Origin: Dryomyza anilis
Taxonomy: Eukaryota; Arthropoda; Insecta; Diptera; Dryomyzidae
Assembly: GCA_951804985.1 (NCBI GenBank)
Contig: OX638132.1
Span: forward strand, 10,025,529 to 10,089,528
Length of the DNA: 64,000 nucleotides
Direction of reading: 5' to 3'
The notes under the pieces were generated by a model that was not told the DNA's origin, ran no database searches, and saw nothing but the letters and a program-made list of their open reading frames with translations. The translations under genes and the position numbers were made by a program. Shown piece by piece: positions 25,741 through 38,464 of the stretch (its first letter is position 1; every line of letters begins with the position of its first letter).

Positions 25741-26570
25741 CTGGTATTTTTTTTTTTTTGATAATTTCAAAATCAGATTTTCCACGGCACATTTTGGGTT
25801 TCTTAGAAAATAGGTAATGTCCAAAAATTTTGTCTGTGATTGCTGATTTTGTTTAAACAACATCTTTTTTTCTTTATATCACCATCAAATTGATGTCTTC
25901 TCTTTTTATGTCAAAAGGTTATACAACTTTGCTGACATTTTCTATTCAAATTAACGGCTGACCTCCAAAAAGTTATTTTTTTTTATCTATACCTAATTTT
26001 TTTCTTCTCTTAACCATTGTTGATAATTTTTTTGTCTGTTTGTTTTTTTTATCTACTATTTCCTGTGCCTATTTCCACTTGTTATAGCCAACTAATGCTA
26101 CTAATCACAGTGTTGAACTTTTGTATTCGTTCGCGTGAAACGCGATTGAAGTTCTCTATTTCTTGAAGACAACTTTTTTGTTTGTTAGTTTTTGTGTTAA
26201 TTTTGCAAAAAAGTTTTTTTGCAGTCACGAAACATATGAAAAAAAGCAATAAAAAGATTTAAGTTTTGACCTCAATCAATTCCACAAATGATTTGGCATT
26301 AGTCATTATACAATAGTGTGTATAATGTCAATTATAATGTATAAAGATATAATCATTTTTTTTTTTTTTCTAATTATCTTTTAATTAAAAAATATAAATT
26401 TATAACTGCTTTAAAAAATGTTTCTTAAAGAAAAAAACCTTGAAACATGTTTATTTTCGTTTTGAAATTTCCATTATTCGTTTAAAAATTGTATATTAAA
26501 GTTTCTTGTTTAATAAAAAAATTATAGTTTAATTTTCATTCGAAAAAAAAAATCGAAATCGAAACGAGTA

Positions 26571-28134
26571 CCGTCAACTGGGGTGACTTTAGACTTCCAG
26601 AGGTGACTTTGGCCAAACAAAAAATAATGTTTGCAATCAAATTTTCTCAGCATCCAAGTGACTACCAGATTTAATTTCTTTTACAATAACTTCAACAAAT
26701 GCTTCATTTCTATCTGCGTTATGCTATTTCCTTAACTGTTAACACTCATATTACAACATATTAATACCATTGAAAATGTAGCTAAAAATCATTAATTTTA
26801 TTTATGAACAAAATCAATTTAGTATGTAAAATATACGTATGCTTTTAATACGTTACATTGTTTATGTTAGAAATTAATATATTTTCTTTCTAATAAACCA
26901 AATATATATTGTCATTTTAGTCCATTACTATTCTTAATTATTTGTTTTATTTAATCGTTCTTAAAATTAATGTGTTTGGGGTGACTTTGGCCCGAGTTCA
27001 AGTCGTCCCAAACTATACATGGAGCTGACTTTGACCCGGTTAAAACCCACATCAAATAATTCGAATGTGTATACCCAAAGTTAAAATAACTCATGTGAAA
27101 TTGTGAGTTTATTTGTTCCATTCTTTTCCAAATATGCTATCCCATCTTTAAAATAAACGTGTTTGAATTTTATTTAGTTAGTTTTTTTATTTAATGTCAT
27201 ATATTGACATAAAAATATAAATGAAAAACAACGAAGTTGAGTTAATTGCAAGACTAAGGCGGGTATAAACTGGAAGTGACCTTTATTTGTCTAGAAATAT
27301 TAAAAAATAAATTCACATAAGCCCTTTACTAAAAAAGAAGTGTAAAATAGTGAGAATTTATATTTTGTAGTTGATATTACATATCAGTTGACTAATTTAC
27401 TTGATTAATTCCATTTAATAAACTTGTTCTAATGAAAAATACAAAATGATTTTTATCTTTTTTATATTAATCCTTATTACCATGTTTATTATTCGAAATA
27501 TATGGGTTTCAAGTGATCTGGATTTTCAGTAAAACATTTATGATGATATAGTATCATAGTCATCTTATAATAATAATAATAATAGTTTGGCACTACAGTC
27601 CTATAAGAACTTAGGCCGAGCTCTCTCACCATTTTGAGCTGTGCGTGTTATATTTGTACTCAAAGTGGTGGGACCTACAGTTTATTGCCGAATCCGAACG
27701 GCGGGTGAGAGCTTTTCATAGACAATGTTGTACTCTCGTAGGTTTGCCATTTACTGGCGAGATGTAGCGCGGTATAGAAAAATGTTTCTATGAAAAGATG
27801 TTGTTAGCCCCAGTTCAGGCTTGAATCGGGGACCTTTCGGCTCACAGTCCAACGCACTAACCACTGAGCTACCGTTATAAAAACATAGATTAAATTGGTG
27901 ATAAACATGTTTGGGCTAAAGTCACCCCACGCGCGAGGTGACTTTGAACTATTTTTATTTTTTTTATAATTACTTTTATTACACCATGAAATTTTGATTT
28001 CGGACATTAAAGAGGACATACTTACAATATTTTATAAAATAATGAAATATTAATTCCATTACAAAATAGCGAATAAAAAGCATTACAAAATCAACATATA
28101 CAGTTTTTCGGGTCAAAATCACCCTAGTTGACGG
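26571..28134. mobile_element. TA-flanked DNA transposon, no transposase left (Tc1/mariner or pogo type)
   Basis: Terminal inverted repeats CCGTCAACTGGGGTGA (left) and the complement of CCGTCAACTAGGGTGA (right) are flanked by TA on each side. Subterminal repeats of GTGACTTTGGCC and GACTTTGACCC occur inside. It is about 1.25 kb once the nested SINE is removed. No open frame resembling a transposase was found. The superfamily is inferred from the TA duplication only. Confidence 0.75.
27571..27874 (-). repeat. tRNA-derived SINE, slightly 5'-truncated, inserted in a TA-flanked transposon
   Basis: It is the same family as the copy at 21578, with the ATT tail at the left and the tRNA head at the right, but the outermost head bases are missing. 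Short flanking TTATAA direct repeats fit a target duplication. It lies wholly inside the element 26571-28134, so it is the younger insertion. Confidence 0.85.
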
Positions 28135-28287
28135 TATTAGTTTTCAGCTCAATTAATTAAACATCTGCAGAATGCATTCGTTTCATCACTTGCATTATTG
28201 CACACTACTTTAGTGTACACTACTTTAGTGTATACTACTTAAGAGTATATGAGAATAAACTCAAGAGACAAAACGAATACTGCACTG

Positions 28288-28499
28288 TACACCTAGAAAA
28301 AAATCCCATTAAAATTGGTCAATAGGACATTTATTGATTTAATAGTATAAAAATATTTTTGTTCATATAAACTCAATGGCAATGTTATGGTATTTTCTAG
28401 TATTTAATGGTATTTTCCGATTAAAATAATAATTTATCCTATTGACTATTTTTAATAGAATAAAACTATTATTTATATAGCATTTTTTTATGGGTGTAT
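28288..28499. mobile_element. MITE of the CACCCAGAAAAAAA family, copy 2
   Basis: Same core order as copy 1: CCCATTAAAATTGGTCAATA, ATGGCAATGTTATGGTATTT, ATTGACTATTTTTAATAG. Ends with TACACCTAGAAAAAAAT and TTTTTTATGGGTGTATA. Confidence 0.75.
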
Positions 28500-30120
28500 A
28501 ACGTAACATAATTTTTATTAATTTTTTGATTTACGAAACAACAAAAAAATGTCATTTGCGCAAATCATTACAAAAAAGCGAAAACTACGTCAATGCAAAA
28601 AATACGCTTACTCGCAACAATGTACTACATAACTTTTAATGATGATGCTGCAGGTGACCCACAAAACAAAAAAAATGTATTTATTAAAAATTGCATCGTA
28701 ATGTGCTGTTGTTATTAAGAATGAACTCTTGAATATTTTATAAGAGTTGTGTCGTCTTGCAAATGACACTTTACTTCCATGTTAAATTATAGCCGTACTG
28801 ATTAAATCCATAAACTCCTAATCCCTAAAATATAAAGTATTGTACACATTGTTTCATAGTTCCTTGTTTGAATAAATAATTAGTTTTTTTCTATATATTT
28901 AGTGCACACTACTTTAGTGTACACTAGATATCTGCACAAGTCCATTTGAAACCCACTTCAAGACATTCACTTCGTTTCAAAACATTTACTGTCGTCAACT
29001 CTATGCTTGAAAATCAAATGAATGTCTTGCTCACAACAACAAAGAACCATGTACTGTCAAAACAAAACACAAGCAAAACAAAACTGTAGTGAAGAGGTCT
29101 ATGATGATGTGCAATCAAAATTTATATACTGAAATGAACTACTTATGACACCGAGTACTTAGTGCATTTATAATTTTTTTTTTTTATTATTCTTACTAGA
29201 GTAAGGAATAGAGTAGGAATTTTCATTAATATTGAAAGAAAGAAAAAAACAAAAGGTATAAGAAAATCACATAATATTTTATATTAATTTTTTTATTTAT
29301 CGAAAAAATTTTTTTTCATTATTTAATTAACTTTGTCGTACAAAATTTTTTTAAATAATGTTTGTGTATTTTTTTATTAACACATAACTACCAATAACAA
29401 CATTACTGCCGTCGAACGAGCGTCAGATTTGTTGTGTTTTCAATGTTCGTCTTCTCACTCGTTACTCGTTGCGCTCACTCGCTGCACGTACTGTATTCGT
29501 TGCATGTTAAACGACAGTGTTGTCGTTTTTTGTGTTTTTCAAAACATTGAATGTTTTGAATGACTTGATGTTTTGACAGAGCTTGACACCAATGAAACAA
29601 ATACTGAAGTGAAGTCGCTCAGAGAGACTTCACCATAATACTGTCGATTGTCATTTGCTCAATGAATTCAAAACTGTAGAGTGCAGAGTGCATATTTGCA
29701 GAGGAAACTTCAAAACCATTTGTGCAGATGTCTAGTGTACACTACTTCACTCTACACTACTTCAGTGTACCCCCATTTAGTGTACACTAAATTAGTGGAA
29801 AAGCCTTTTTATTTTTCAACATACTCGATTTACCGTAAAATTTATAAACACATCTATTTCTACCATTAACTTTCGAAACTACGTTTAACGTTTCGTTCGT
29901 AACGTTGTTTTATTTATTTTTTGATTTATGCAACAAAAAAAAAATGTCATTTGCGCAAATCATTACAAGAAATCGAAAACTACGTCAATGCAAAAAATAC
30001 GCTTACTCGCAACAATGTACTACATAACTTGGAATATAATGATGATGATGATGCTGCTGGTGACCCACAAAACAAACCAAAAAAAAATATATATATTTAT
30101 TAAAAAATGCATCGTAATGT
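28500..30120. repeat. Duplicated repeat blocks around 28.5-30.1 kb
   Basis: The segment with AATGTCATTTGCGCAAATCA, CTACGTCAATGCAAAAAATA and GTACTACATAACTT occurs twice (about 28515-28715 and 29890-30130). The copy of the 22.84 kb block lies between them (28930-29760). The area is also rich in AGTGTACACTACTTTAGTGT short repeats. Small frames here are chance. Confidence 0.7.
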
Positions 30121-30695
30121 GCTGTTGTTATTTTTGCAAATATGATTTTACAAACTGTTTTTGTTTTAGCAAATTATTTTGAATTTTAGCTTTTTATATT
30201 TGTTATATAAACAAAATCTTGGCAGAGCTAAGAGAAAATAATTTTTTTATTTTTAATTCAAACATTTTTTTTTTGTGTTATACCAAATTTGTGTAGTCAT
30301 TTTACAAAACTGTACTGTGATTCTCATAAATCAGCTGTTTGCTGGTCATTTATCTTATTCTTCGTTGCTTCCACAAACTACTGTTATTTCAGGCGGTGCT
30401 GCCGCTGGCCCCTCGGTAGTTCTTTTTAAAACATTGTGACATATTTAAATTTGAAAAGTTTTACGCGACAAAAACACAAAAATAAATCTTAATTTTTGCA
30501 CAGACATATTTACTTCTTGTTTTCTTTGCAAAACTTTTTTGTGACAACATCAAATTTTTGCTGTTTTAATGAAACAATAATATTGGACATTTTTATATTA
30601 TAATTTTTTTTAATGTTTTATACATTTTGTGACATTTTAATATTTTGCTAATAATTACCAAACTAATTAATATAATATATTCCTTCTATTTTTAG

Positions 30696-30884
30696 GTGGT
30701 GGCGCCATTGAAATGGAGCTCTCAAGAATGCTGCGCGACTATTCGCGCACCATTGCCGGCAAGGAGCAGCTGCTGATCGCTGCCATCGCCAAGGGACTCG
30801 AAATTATTCCTCGTCAATTGTGCGACAATGCAGGCTTCGATGCCACCAATATTCTCAACAAGTTGCGTCAGAAGCATGCACAGG
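30696..30884 (+). CDS. CCT7: CCT7 (T-complex protein 1 subunit eta), penultimate coding exon
   Basis: This internal exon encodes about 62 residues of the eta subunit of the CCT/TRiC chaperonin, the cytosolic ring complex that folds actin, tubulin and other proteins in an ATP-dependent way. The translation contains [15 protein letters not shown], a KEQLLI segment, [20 protein letters not shown] and ends in KHAQ-G, which matches the equatorial-domain end of CCT7 from animals. The acceptor is TTTTTAG at 30691-30695 and the donor is G|GTGAGT at 30884/30885. The exon starts with two bases that complete a Gly codon and ends with one base of the next Gly codon. It joins in phase to 53718. Upstream exons are not visible in the window, so this is a partial gene. 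The family assignment is very secure; the subunit (eta rather than another CCT) follows from the near-identity of these motifs to CCT7. Confidence 0.96.
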
Positions 30885-33800
30885 GTGAGTAAATAAAAAA
30901 AAATTACGTTTAAATTAATTTGACTTGGTCTGCCACACTGAACACCCACCGTACGTACCGTGCCATTGAATTTCGACAAGTCCATTAGTAAAAAATCTCC
31001 TGATCTCGCGCGCTATCCATCGGCATCATGCTCTGCCTGTCCCCAAAACTATGCGCAGTGTGAATGACCGCCAACGAACAACGAAATGCGTCAAAAGAAA
31101 AACTACGAAAGAAGCATTAAAAGCAATAAAAACAAAAAATACACTAAACGAAAAAAAGTACGCATTACAATCAGTATTTTTCATAGCACATTTTTTATAG
31201 CACATAGCACACTATAAAACATCATGAAATAAAATAAATATAAAAATTGTTTCTATTCAGTGATCTTACGTAAATGTTTTTTGGAAATGTGAACCTTCTT
31301 AATTCATGATACTAGTTCTAATTTGACCAATGGTTAAATTATATAAAATTGGAAATGGAAATTGTATGAAATAAATAAGAAAAGAAATAAAATAAAAAGA
31401 CACGAATAAAATAGTAGAATGGAAGAAAAGGAGAGTAAAAAAAATATATATTACTTTTTGCATTTTTCACATTCATTTCAATTGAACAATATGGGTCCAA
31501 TTTTGTACCAATATTGTTTTCTGGCATTGGGCTAAAAATTCGATCCCAGTATTGTGCCCTAGTTATCATCCCAAGATTTGACCAGACATGGGCCAACTCT
31601 TGATTTCGTACTTGGCCCAGAGTTGAGTACTATTGGCGCAAGTCTGGGCCAACATTGAGCCGATCGTTTTTTCCTACATGGGTAATCGTGTTTTTCTCCA
31701 TGGCAGAGAAATCTTCTTAAATTCAATTCAAAATAGTGTGAATATTACTATTTTAACTTTCATTTATAATCGAAAATTAAATAATGACAATTAAAAGATG
31801 TCTAATTGGATATCGATTGTATCGGAATAATCTAGTGTATTTCGAAAATTCTGCAGATTTATTAATTACTATTTAGGCTACCCTTAAAATTTATGAAGTA
31901 CATTTTCGACACTGATTACCGATCACAAAAATCACTAAAAACGTTCGGACTGTTTAAATTCGAACATGGCAGCTTATTTTGCATTGCAATAATTAATTCA
32001 TATTATAAATCATATGTAGAATTTATTCATTATAAAAATCAAAATTATTTTCTCAGTGTAGATAATCTCAAACTTATTTGTTGTATTGCTTTCCTTGTCG
32101 GCCCTGTCTGTCTGTCTGCCTGAAACGTTAACCAAATTATGTTTGTTGTTTGTGTTCGCGCGTTTAAATTTTTGAAAATATCACAAAATTTTAATGCCAC
32201 TTGGATCGATCGTCGTTGTATGGTCGTCGACTTTTTTTTATATTTGTTTATCACTTTTGTGTGTCTGTCTGTTTTACTGGCAAACGTGACATTACACTTG
32301 TGTGTAGCCGATTGAAAATTGTCTACACCGAGAAATCAACACTTTAAAAACATTTTAAGCTCTGATACAAACCAAACACTTGATAATTTCAAGTGTGCTC
32401 ATTTTAAATATAAAAAGTGAGACTTAATTTACCTTAGTAGAAGGTTATAAATACTAGGGCCATAATCGGTAATTGATTTAATTTTTTGTATCCTCGTTTA
32501 ATTCGATAAGTCCCATAACTAAGACAATTAGAATATATTTAATTTTATTATGTAATGCACCTAGTCAAAATTGTTAGACGGCTCAAGACTGTTTAGATAC
32601 ATTTATTTTATTTTTTTTTAAGATTTATTTAGAAAAACGAATTTTGTGTCAAATGCTATTCCAGCCTATTTCTAAAATATACCCAGTATCCGTCTTTTGA
32701 AAACCTCAAAATTTAAGAATCTGCATACGCTTCACATAAATTTTAATTTATCTGTGTGTTTGACAGCAATATGCACGATATGTTTCTGAAAAATTACAGA
32801 AATTGAATGCGAAATTTTCCTCGGTGCATTAATTTAAAAAAAACGCACGATTTACCGTTTATCGTACTGTACTCTACCTTGAAAACAAATGCAGTTAGCA
32901 CCCCCTGCAGTTGGTAACCATCAACATGTTTTTGGCAGCCACTTTGTGTTTCTGTTTATGACAGACACGTTGTTTACAACGTGTTTGTGCAAAACAAAAA
33001 AGTTTTATCAATATGTGGATGAAAACCAAATCTCAAATGCGCAGAATAACGCCATGAAATTCTTTATAAATATTTAAAATTTTGTTTATTCAAACATTCT
33101 ACTATTAAAACTCACCAAATTGCCGAAGTAAAACTAACAAAATATATTTTAAAATTGAATTAAAAGATTTAATATTCACTGAATATGTTGTAAACATCAC
33201 ATTTGATCAAAATTCAAATATTTGACAAGAAAATCACCTTGAATGTGTTTCACTGGACTCTAACGAATAAAAACGCGTTTATTTTCCATGGAAAAATCAG
33301 AATCTGGAAAAGAAAAAATTTTAATTTAATACATTTTAGATGGGAACTTGGAACAAACCAGGGTCGCCTAAAGACTGGAAAATAACGTCCCTACAAACCA
33401 TTTGACGATAATTTTTAAATTCGATATAATAATTACACATTTTAGATATAAAACTCAATGTATTTGTAAATTTAATTACATGTTCTTTATAATTTTTGTC
33501 AAAAAATAAAATTTTCTGAACAAATGAAATTTGTTTATCGATAATAAATCCACTTATGATATCATCTCGCTATCTATAAAGACAAAAACAACGATATCGT
33601 TTTAGACAGGTTCCTTTTTATCGAAAACCCTATCGTTTTCGTATCATTATAGATTATCGAAAACGGCAATTTGAGCCTATAAATGATATCGTTTCGATAT
33701 CGTAAAATTATCGTTTGGTTTGCTGGGGTTGTGTTTTTATCGACAGAGAGCTTGTGACTTATGTTTTTTTTTCCTAAATATATACTTTCATAATGCACTC

Positions 33801-34420
33801 TTAAAAATGAACACTTTAATGAACTATTCTAGTCATAGTCATCATTAATAAAATTTTATTGATAAAATTGATAAAAGTCTTCGTTAAATATTTCAAATTG
33901 CAGTAACGATTTCACATCTGATACGTCATGAAATGTTCAGAAGTTTAACTTTTGAAATTGTGCCAAACCATTTGCCTCAAGTCACGTAGACAGCCACAAA
34001 CAAAAAAATAAAAATAAAGAAAAAAAAACATCAAACTTGTTTTTATTCAATTTCATTTATTATTTTTATTGTTATAACAGCTTATTTAACTTTAAAGTAA
34101 ATAAAAATCGTAAATTGTTGAAATAAATAATTTCCGTCCGATACAACACCACTCTCCGATCTGCTCCAACAATGACTGATACAAAATTTATATTTAATTT
34201 TCTTATCGCACTTGCCGCCTCATTGCAATTCTGGCATATTTACGAAAAGATTAAATATTTTATATTTCTAGTATTTTCTTGTTAATATTTTTCTTTACTA
34301 ATTTAGTATTTATATTTTGTATATGTTTTTGTGCAATTGTTTATAAACAAATAGTTATTTATAAAATATTTAAATTCTTTTATTATTTGATGAGTTCAGT
34401 GAAAAAACCACGTCACATAC

Positions 34421-34592
34421 ACAGAAAAAAATAATCGACGTAAATATAGCAACCGATATTAATTGCATTCATTATTTAACGACGAATAACAAATGTTTTC
34501 ATTAAATCAATGAATTTAATTGCTGGATTGATTAATGAATGTAATTAACGGTTGCTATATTTACGTCGTTTATTTTTTTTTTTTGTGTTCCA
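34421..34592. mobile_element. Palindromic MITE with CGACGTAAATATAGCAACC ends
   Basis: CGACGTAAATATAGCAACC at 34436 is matched by its complement GGTTGCTATATTTACGTCG at about 34551-34569. The inner bases TTAATTGCATTCATTA continue the inverted arm. The outer edges are A-run and T-run, like the AGAAAAAA family nearby. Confidence 0.7.
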
Positions 34593-34900
34593 TGTTATTT
34601 ACACTCACGATTTACTTAAGCTGTTGATTAAACAGTCGACAGTCACGTAGGCCATTCTTCAATTTTGCGTTCATGAAATAATGAAAAATTTAAGTTTACA
34701 ACGTATATTGATATGTATCAGTTTATTATACATTTTAATATTAATTTCAGTTTATTGCTTAATAGTCTAAAAATAATTTTCTAAAAATTAAATGATATTT
34801 GTTAAATCATTTCATAAATTGATTTTTGTAAACCTAATATTCCTTTTTCTATGAGTTGTACTTTTACAATGACATTTTTTATATTTTTTATTATTTACAA

Positions 34901-34905
<5 letters not shown>

Positions 34906-34964
<59 letters not shown>
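34906..34964. repeat. (TA)n microsatellite
   Basis: About 29 uninterrupted TA dinucleotides. The Ile-Tyr run read across it is an artefact. Confidence 0.95.
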
Positions 34965-34968
<4 letters not shown>

Positions 34969-35864
34969 GCGTAAGAGAAATATTTTAACATCCTTTTCAA
35001 TGTCTCTTCTGGGCGCAGCTTTTTATGTCATTTTGTTGTCTCGCCTTTGAGTTATTTTTAGCTTTTAATGTAATTTATTAAAATTGCATTCAGCTTTGCT
35101 CAAAATAATTTCATGTTTTTCGTAATATACTACCTCGCACTCGCCTCATTCTTTGACTAAAGTCACACAATGTTTTATATATTCAGTCCTAATTTAGTGT
35201 CGAATCTTTATTTTTTTCTTTTATAAACTGTTGTGCATTTTATATTCTATTTCAAGAAATATTATTTGTTTCTTTTTTTTTTGTATTAAATTCGAAATAT
35301 ATTTTTTGCCTTTATGCATTATTTAAAAGAACAAATGTTGGTGCAATTAAAATTTTGTTCTCACGTAAACACAATTAAAACAGCGCATTTTTTTTATATG
35401 CTGTCCAAAATGCACTCAATTGACATTTAAATGTTAACAGTTTATGCGTCTGGCCCGCGGTATATATTATTTAAAATATTAATATATATTTTTTATTTGA
35501 ATTTTCTGTTTTTTTTTTTAAATCGCAGCTAATGCATCATCCAACAAATTTACACAAGAAAATCGCATATATTTAAAATCAGATAGATGCATAAAATTGA
35601 TTTTTTATGTTATAAAACACAGAATACCTTTTTAAGTTATCATATAATACGATATTTATGTTCAGTGACATTTAGTAAATTTGGAACTTCTAAATACAGA
35701 AAAATCATACTCTTTTGGCATAAGATTTGAAGTAAGAAAACGTTAGTTGTAACAAACAACTTAATTCGGTTAAAACGAAATCTGAAAATTAGTTGATTAA
35801 GCAGTCATATTCAGTTGGCGCTTGAAATATTATCATTTTGTTGTTTCAAATTTGTTCTAAATAG

Positions 35865-36320
35865 TGTTACGAAATTCAGTCTACGGAAAACTGATCTACA
35901 AAATCGTATCTCTGGATTTTGTATAAAATAAAAATCACTTATGTTTGGTTTAAATTTTAACAATTAACTTTATTAATTCACTTTAATAAACAACTTTACT
36001 AATAACATAATTCTAACAACTACTTCATGTCCACAACTTAACTTGACATTGTTCTTACACGAGACGTAGTCGACCACTTTCCAATCACTACCGAAGTGCG
36101 ATGCCTCAGATATGGCGCCCTTATATACTGCATGCATCAGTTCGATATGTTTCGAGAATCTTCTACGCTGATCTTCTATCTCTTTCTCGCACATTGCCTC
36201 AATGCGCTGAATGATCTTTCATCTCCTTCTAACATATTGTTTAGTGCGCCGAATTTTCCTGCTTCTCATTTATTCTTGTTGGTTGCTTGCAATATGGGCA
36301 AAATACCTCTTTTTGTAACA
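35865..36320 (-). mobile_element. Solo LTR of a retrotransposon (456 bp)
   Basis: Starts TGTTACGAAATTC and ends TTTTTGTAACA on plus, i.e. TG...CA with short inverted ends. It is flanked by a 4-bp duplication ATAG (35861-35864 and 36321-36324). On the minus strand it has a TATATAAGGG promoter-like box (near 36121), followed further down by AATAAAG-type poly(A) words, which fixes its orientation. A small minus-strand frame inside is not a gene. No internal retrotransposon sequence adjoins, so it arose by recombination between two LTRs. The 4-bp duplication would suit a Ty3/gypsy-like element (inference). Confidence 0.8.
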
Positions 36321-36336
36321 ATAGGTTATAATTCAA

Positions 36337-36628
36337 TATAATAATATAATAATAGTTTGACGCTACAGTCCTGTACAGAACTTCGGCCGAGCTCTCTCAC
36401 CATTTTGAGCTGTGCGTGCTATATTTGTACTCAAAGTGGTGGGACCTACAGTTTATTGCCGAATCCGAACGGCGGGTGAGAGCTTTTTCATAGGCAATGG
36501 TTTTACTCTCGTAGATTTGCCATTTACTGACGAGAGGTAGCGCGGTATAGAAAAATGTTTCTATGAAAAGATGTTGTTAGCCCCAGTCCAGGCTTGAACC
36601 GGGGACCTTTCGACTCGACCGCGGCTAC
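36337..36628 (-). repeat. tRNA-derived SINE with a deletion in the tRNA head
   Basis: The body and ATT tail are intact, and a 12-bp target duplication GTTATAATTCAA flanks it (36325-36336 and 36629-36640). The head retains GTAGCCGCGG and CCGGTTCAAGCC but lacks about 25 bases that would hold the A box and the anticodon-like part. Since the duplication is intact, the deletion either occurred after insertion or was already present in the source RNA. Confidence 0.85.
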
Positions 36629-36788
36629 GTTATAATTCAACCTTTATAGTATTCAACCTTTATAGTATTTGCTACAAGAACCGTCTGAACAATTGAGTTA
36701 AAATTATCGATTTTCTATATGGTTTATTTTTGCATTGATATATAATAGGATTTAAGTCGTAAAAATAATGGTTATAGTACAAAACGAG

Positions 36789-37548
36789 TTGGGAAAGTTA
36801 GATCACATGGGTAAGTTCGGTCACATGGGGCGGATTTTTATAGTCGGTCGGGCCCGACTATGGAATACCCTACACCTTTGGTGGGAATATTAACCCTCAG
36901 AATATTATTCATATATCAGAAATTTACGTCTTATATCCCCATAATTTAAAAAATTTATATAAAGTATAAAAAACTAAAAAAAAAATTTGATAAATATAAT
37001 TGGGCGGACCATGCCTATATTTAAAATTTTGAAAGGCTAATATTTCATAGATTTGATTTTAATAATTTACGGATCAAATTTCCACTATGAAAACCCGGGA
37101 AATAATGAAAAAAAAAAGTGGGCAGATCACGCCCATTTTTGGACCACATATTTTTAGGTGAATTCTAACAATACGTTTTAAATTTTATAACTATACCTTG
37201 AATATTTTTCGAGTTATTAGTTCCGAAAAAGTTATTTAAAAGTGATTTGTATGGGAGGTGGGCGTGTCCGTTGACCGATTTGGCTCATTTTCAAACTCAG
37301 TTCCTACTTTTGGCTAAAATATAGTAATACGAAATTTTATCGCATTCTGATCAGTATTTCTCAAGTTATTCTGTATTCGGACAGCAAGACGGACAGACAG
37401 ACAGACAGACGGACATGGCTAAACGGACTCGGGTAGTGATGCTGATCAAGAATATATATACTTTTCCATACCGTACACGCCTCCTAAGGGGCGATACAAT
37501 ATATGCACAAAGTTAATATACCCTGTACCTCATAGGTGTAGGGTATAA
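36789..37548. repeat. Unclassified TATAGTCGG-type repeat, diverged subfamily
   Basis: Starts with GTTGGGAAAGTTAGATCACA, then TATAGTCGGTCGGGCCCGAC (hairpin) and TACCCTACACC. It ends with GACAGACAGACAGACAGACG, GATGCTGATCAAGAATATAT, ATACTTTTCCATACCG and CATAGGTGTAGGGTATAAA. The middle differs from the other copies (GGCGGACCATGCC, GGTGGGCGTGTCCG). Confidence 0.65.
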
Positions 37549-38464
37549 AAATATGTTTTTCCTATAAGGCAAAAAACACATATGTATGCTTTTTTTTATA
37601 AATAAATAAAAATATGTATAAAAAAAAATACAGTTTTCAGTAATATTTTCAAATTAAACTTAGTTTAAACTAGAAGTCATTTCGGTTATAGTTAACTTAT
37701 CGCAAATATTTGAAATGAAGATAAAAAATTCTGTTTGGCAATTTCTTTTGTTTGATGTTTTTCATTTCGTGTTAATTAACACCTTGACATTTTGCAAAAA
37801 ATAAGATATCAATTTTTTTTTTAATTTCCAAATTAGTACAAATTAATTTGGAAATTTTTAAACAGTTGAAAACAGTTTTGTTTTTTTTTTTAAATCTGCG
37901 TTGTACAAATAAATCTTATTGAATACATTCTTATATAAATGTATATATTTTTTAATTTATTGATAAATATTAAAAAAAAAATTTGATGAATATTTCAAAT
38001 TAGAATATCTTTCTAAAGTTTAACAAGATTTGATATAAATATTCGTTTCCACAATTCAGATATACAAAAATGTTTCGATTGCAATTATTGAAATTTATAA
38101 TATAAAATTAAACAGCAACTAGGTTAAATTTCAATTCTACAACGAAATTATATTTGTATGCCTTTTAATATACATATTATATAGACTGTTTTGTATGTAA
38201 ATTAAATATACACTTGTGCTAACCACACGTTTATTTATATATAAAATGAAATGTTATTGTGTCGAAATATTTTGCGTAAATAATGAAATGCATTAAACAC
38301 AGGGTCGTCAAATTCAATTGAATGTTGATTAAATATTGATTTTAGTTACATTATATATACATAAAATGTTTTAAATTGTTGTGAAATAAATGAATTGCAA
38401 ATTCAAAATGCTACACCCACAAAAAAACAGGTAAATTAATGGTATTTTAATAGCAAAACAATTG

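Noticed and set aside
30722..30985. Minus-strand frame over the CCT7 exon
   Set aside because: Antisense shadow of an unmistakable CCT7 exon, running past its donor site.
34856..35050. Frame with an Ile-Tyr run
   Set aside because: Translation of the (TA)n microsatellite.
35973..36194. Minus-strand frame of 73 codons
   Set aside because: It lies inside the solo LTR, over its promoter and leader region.
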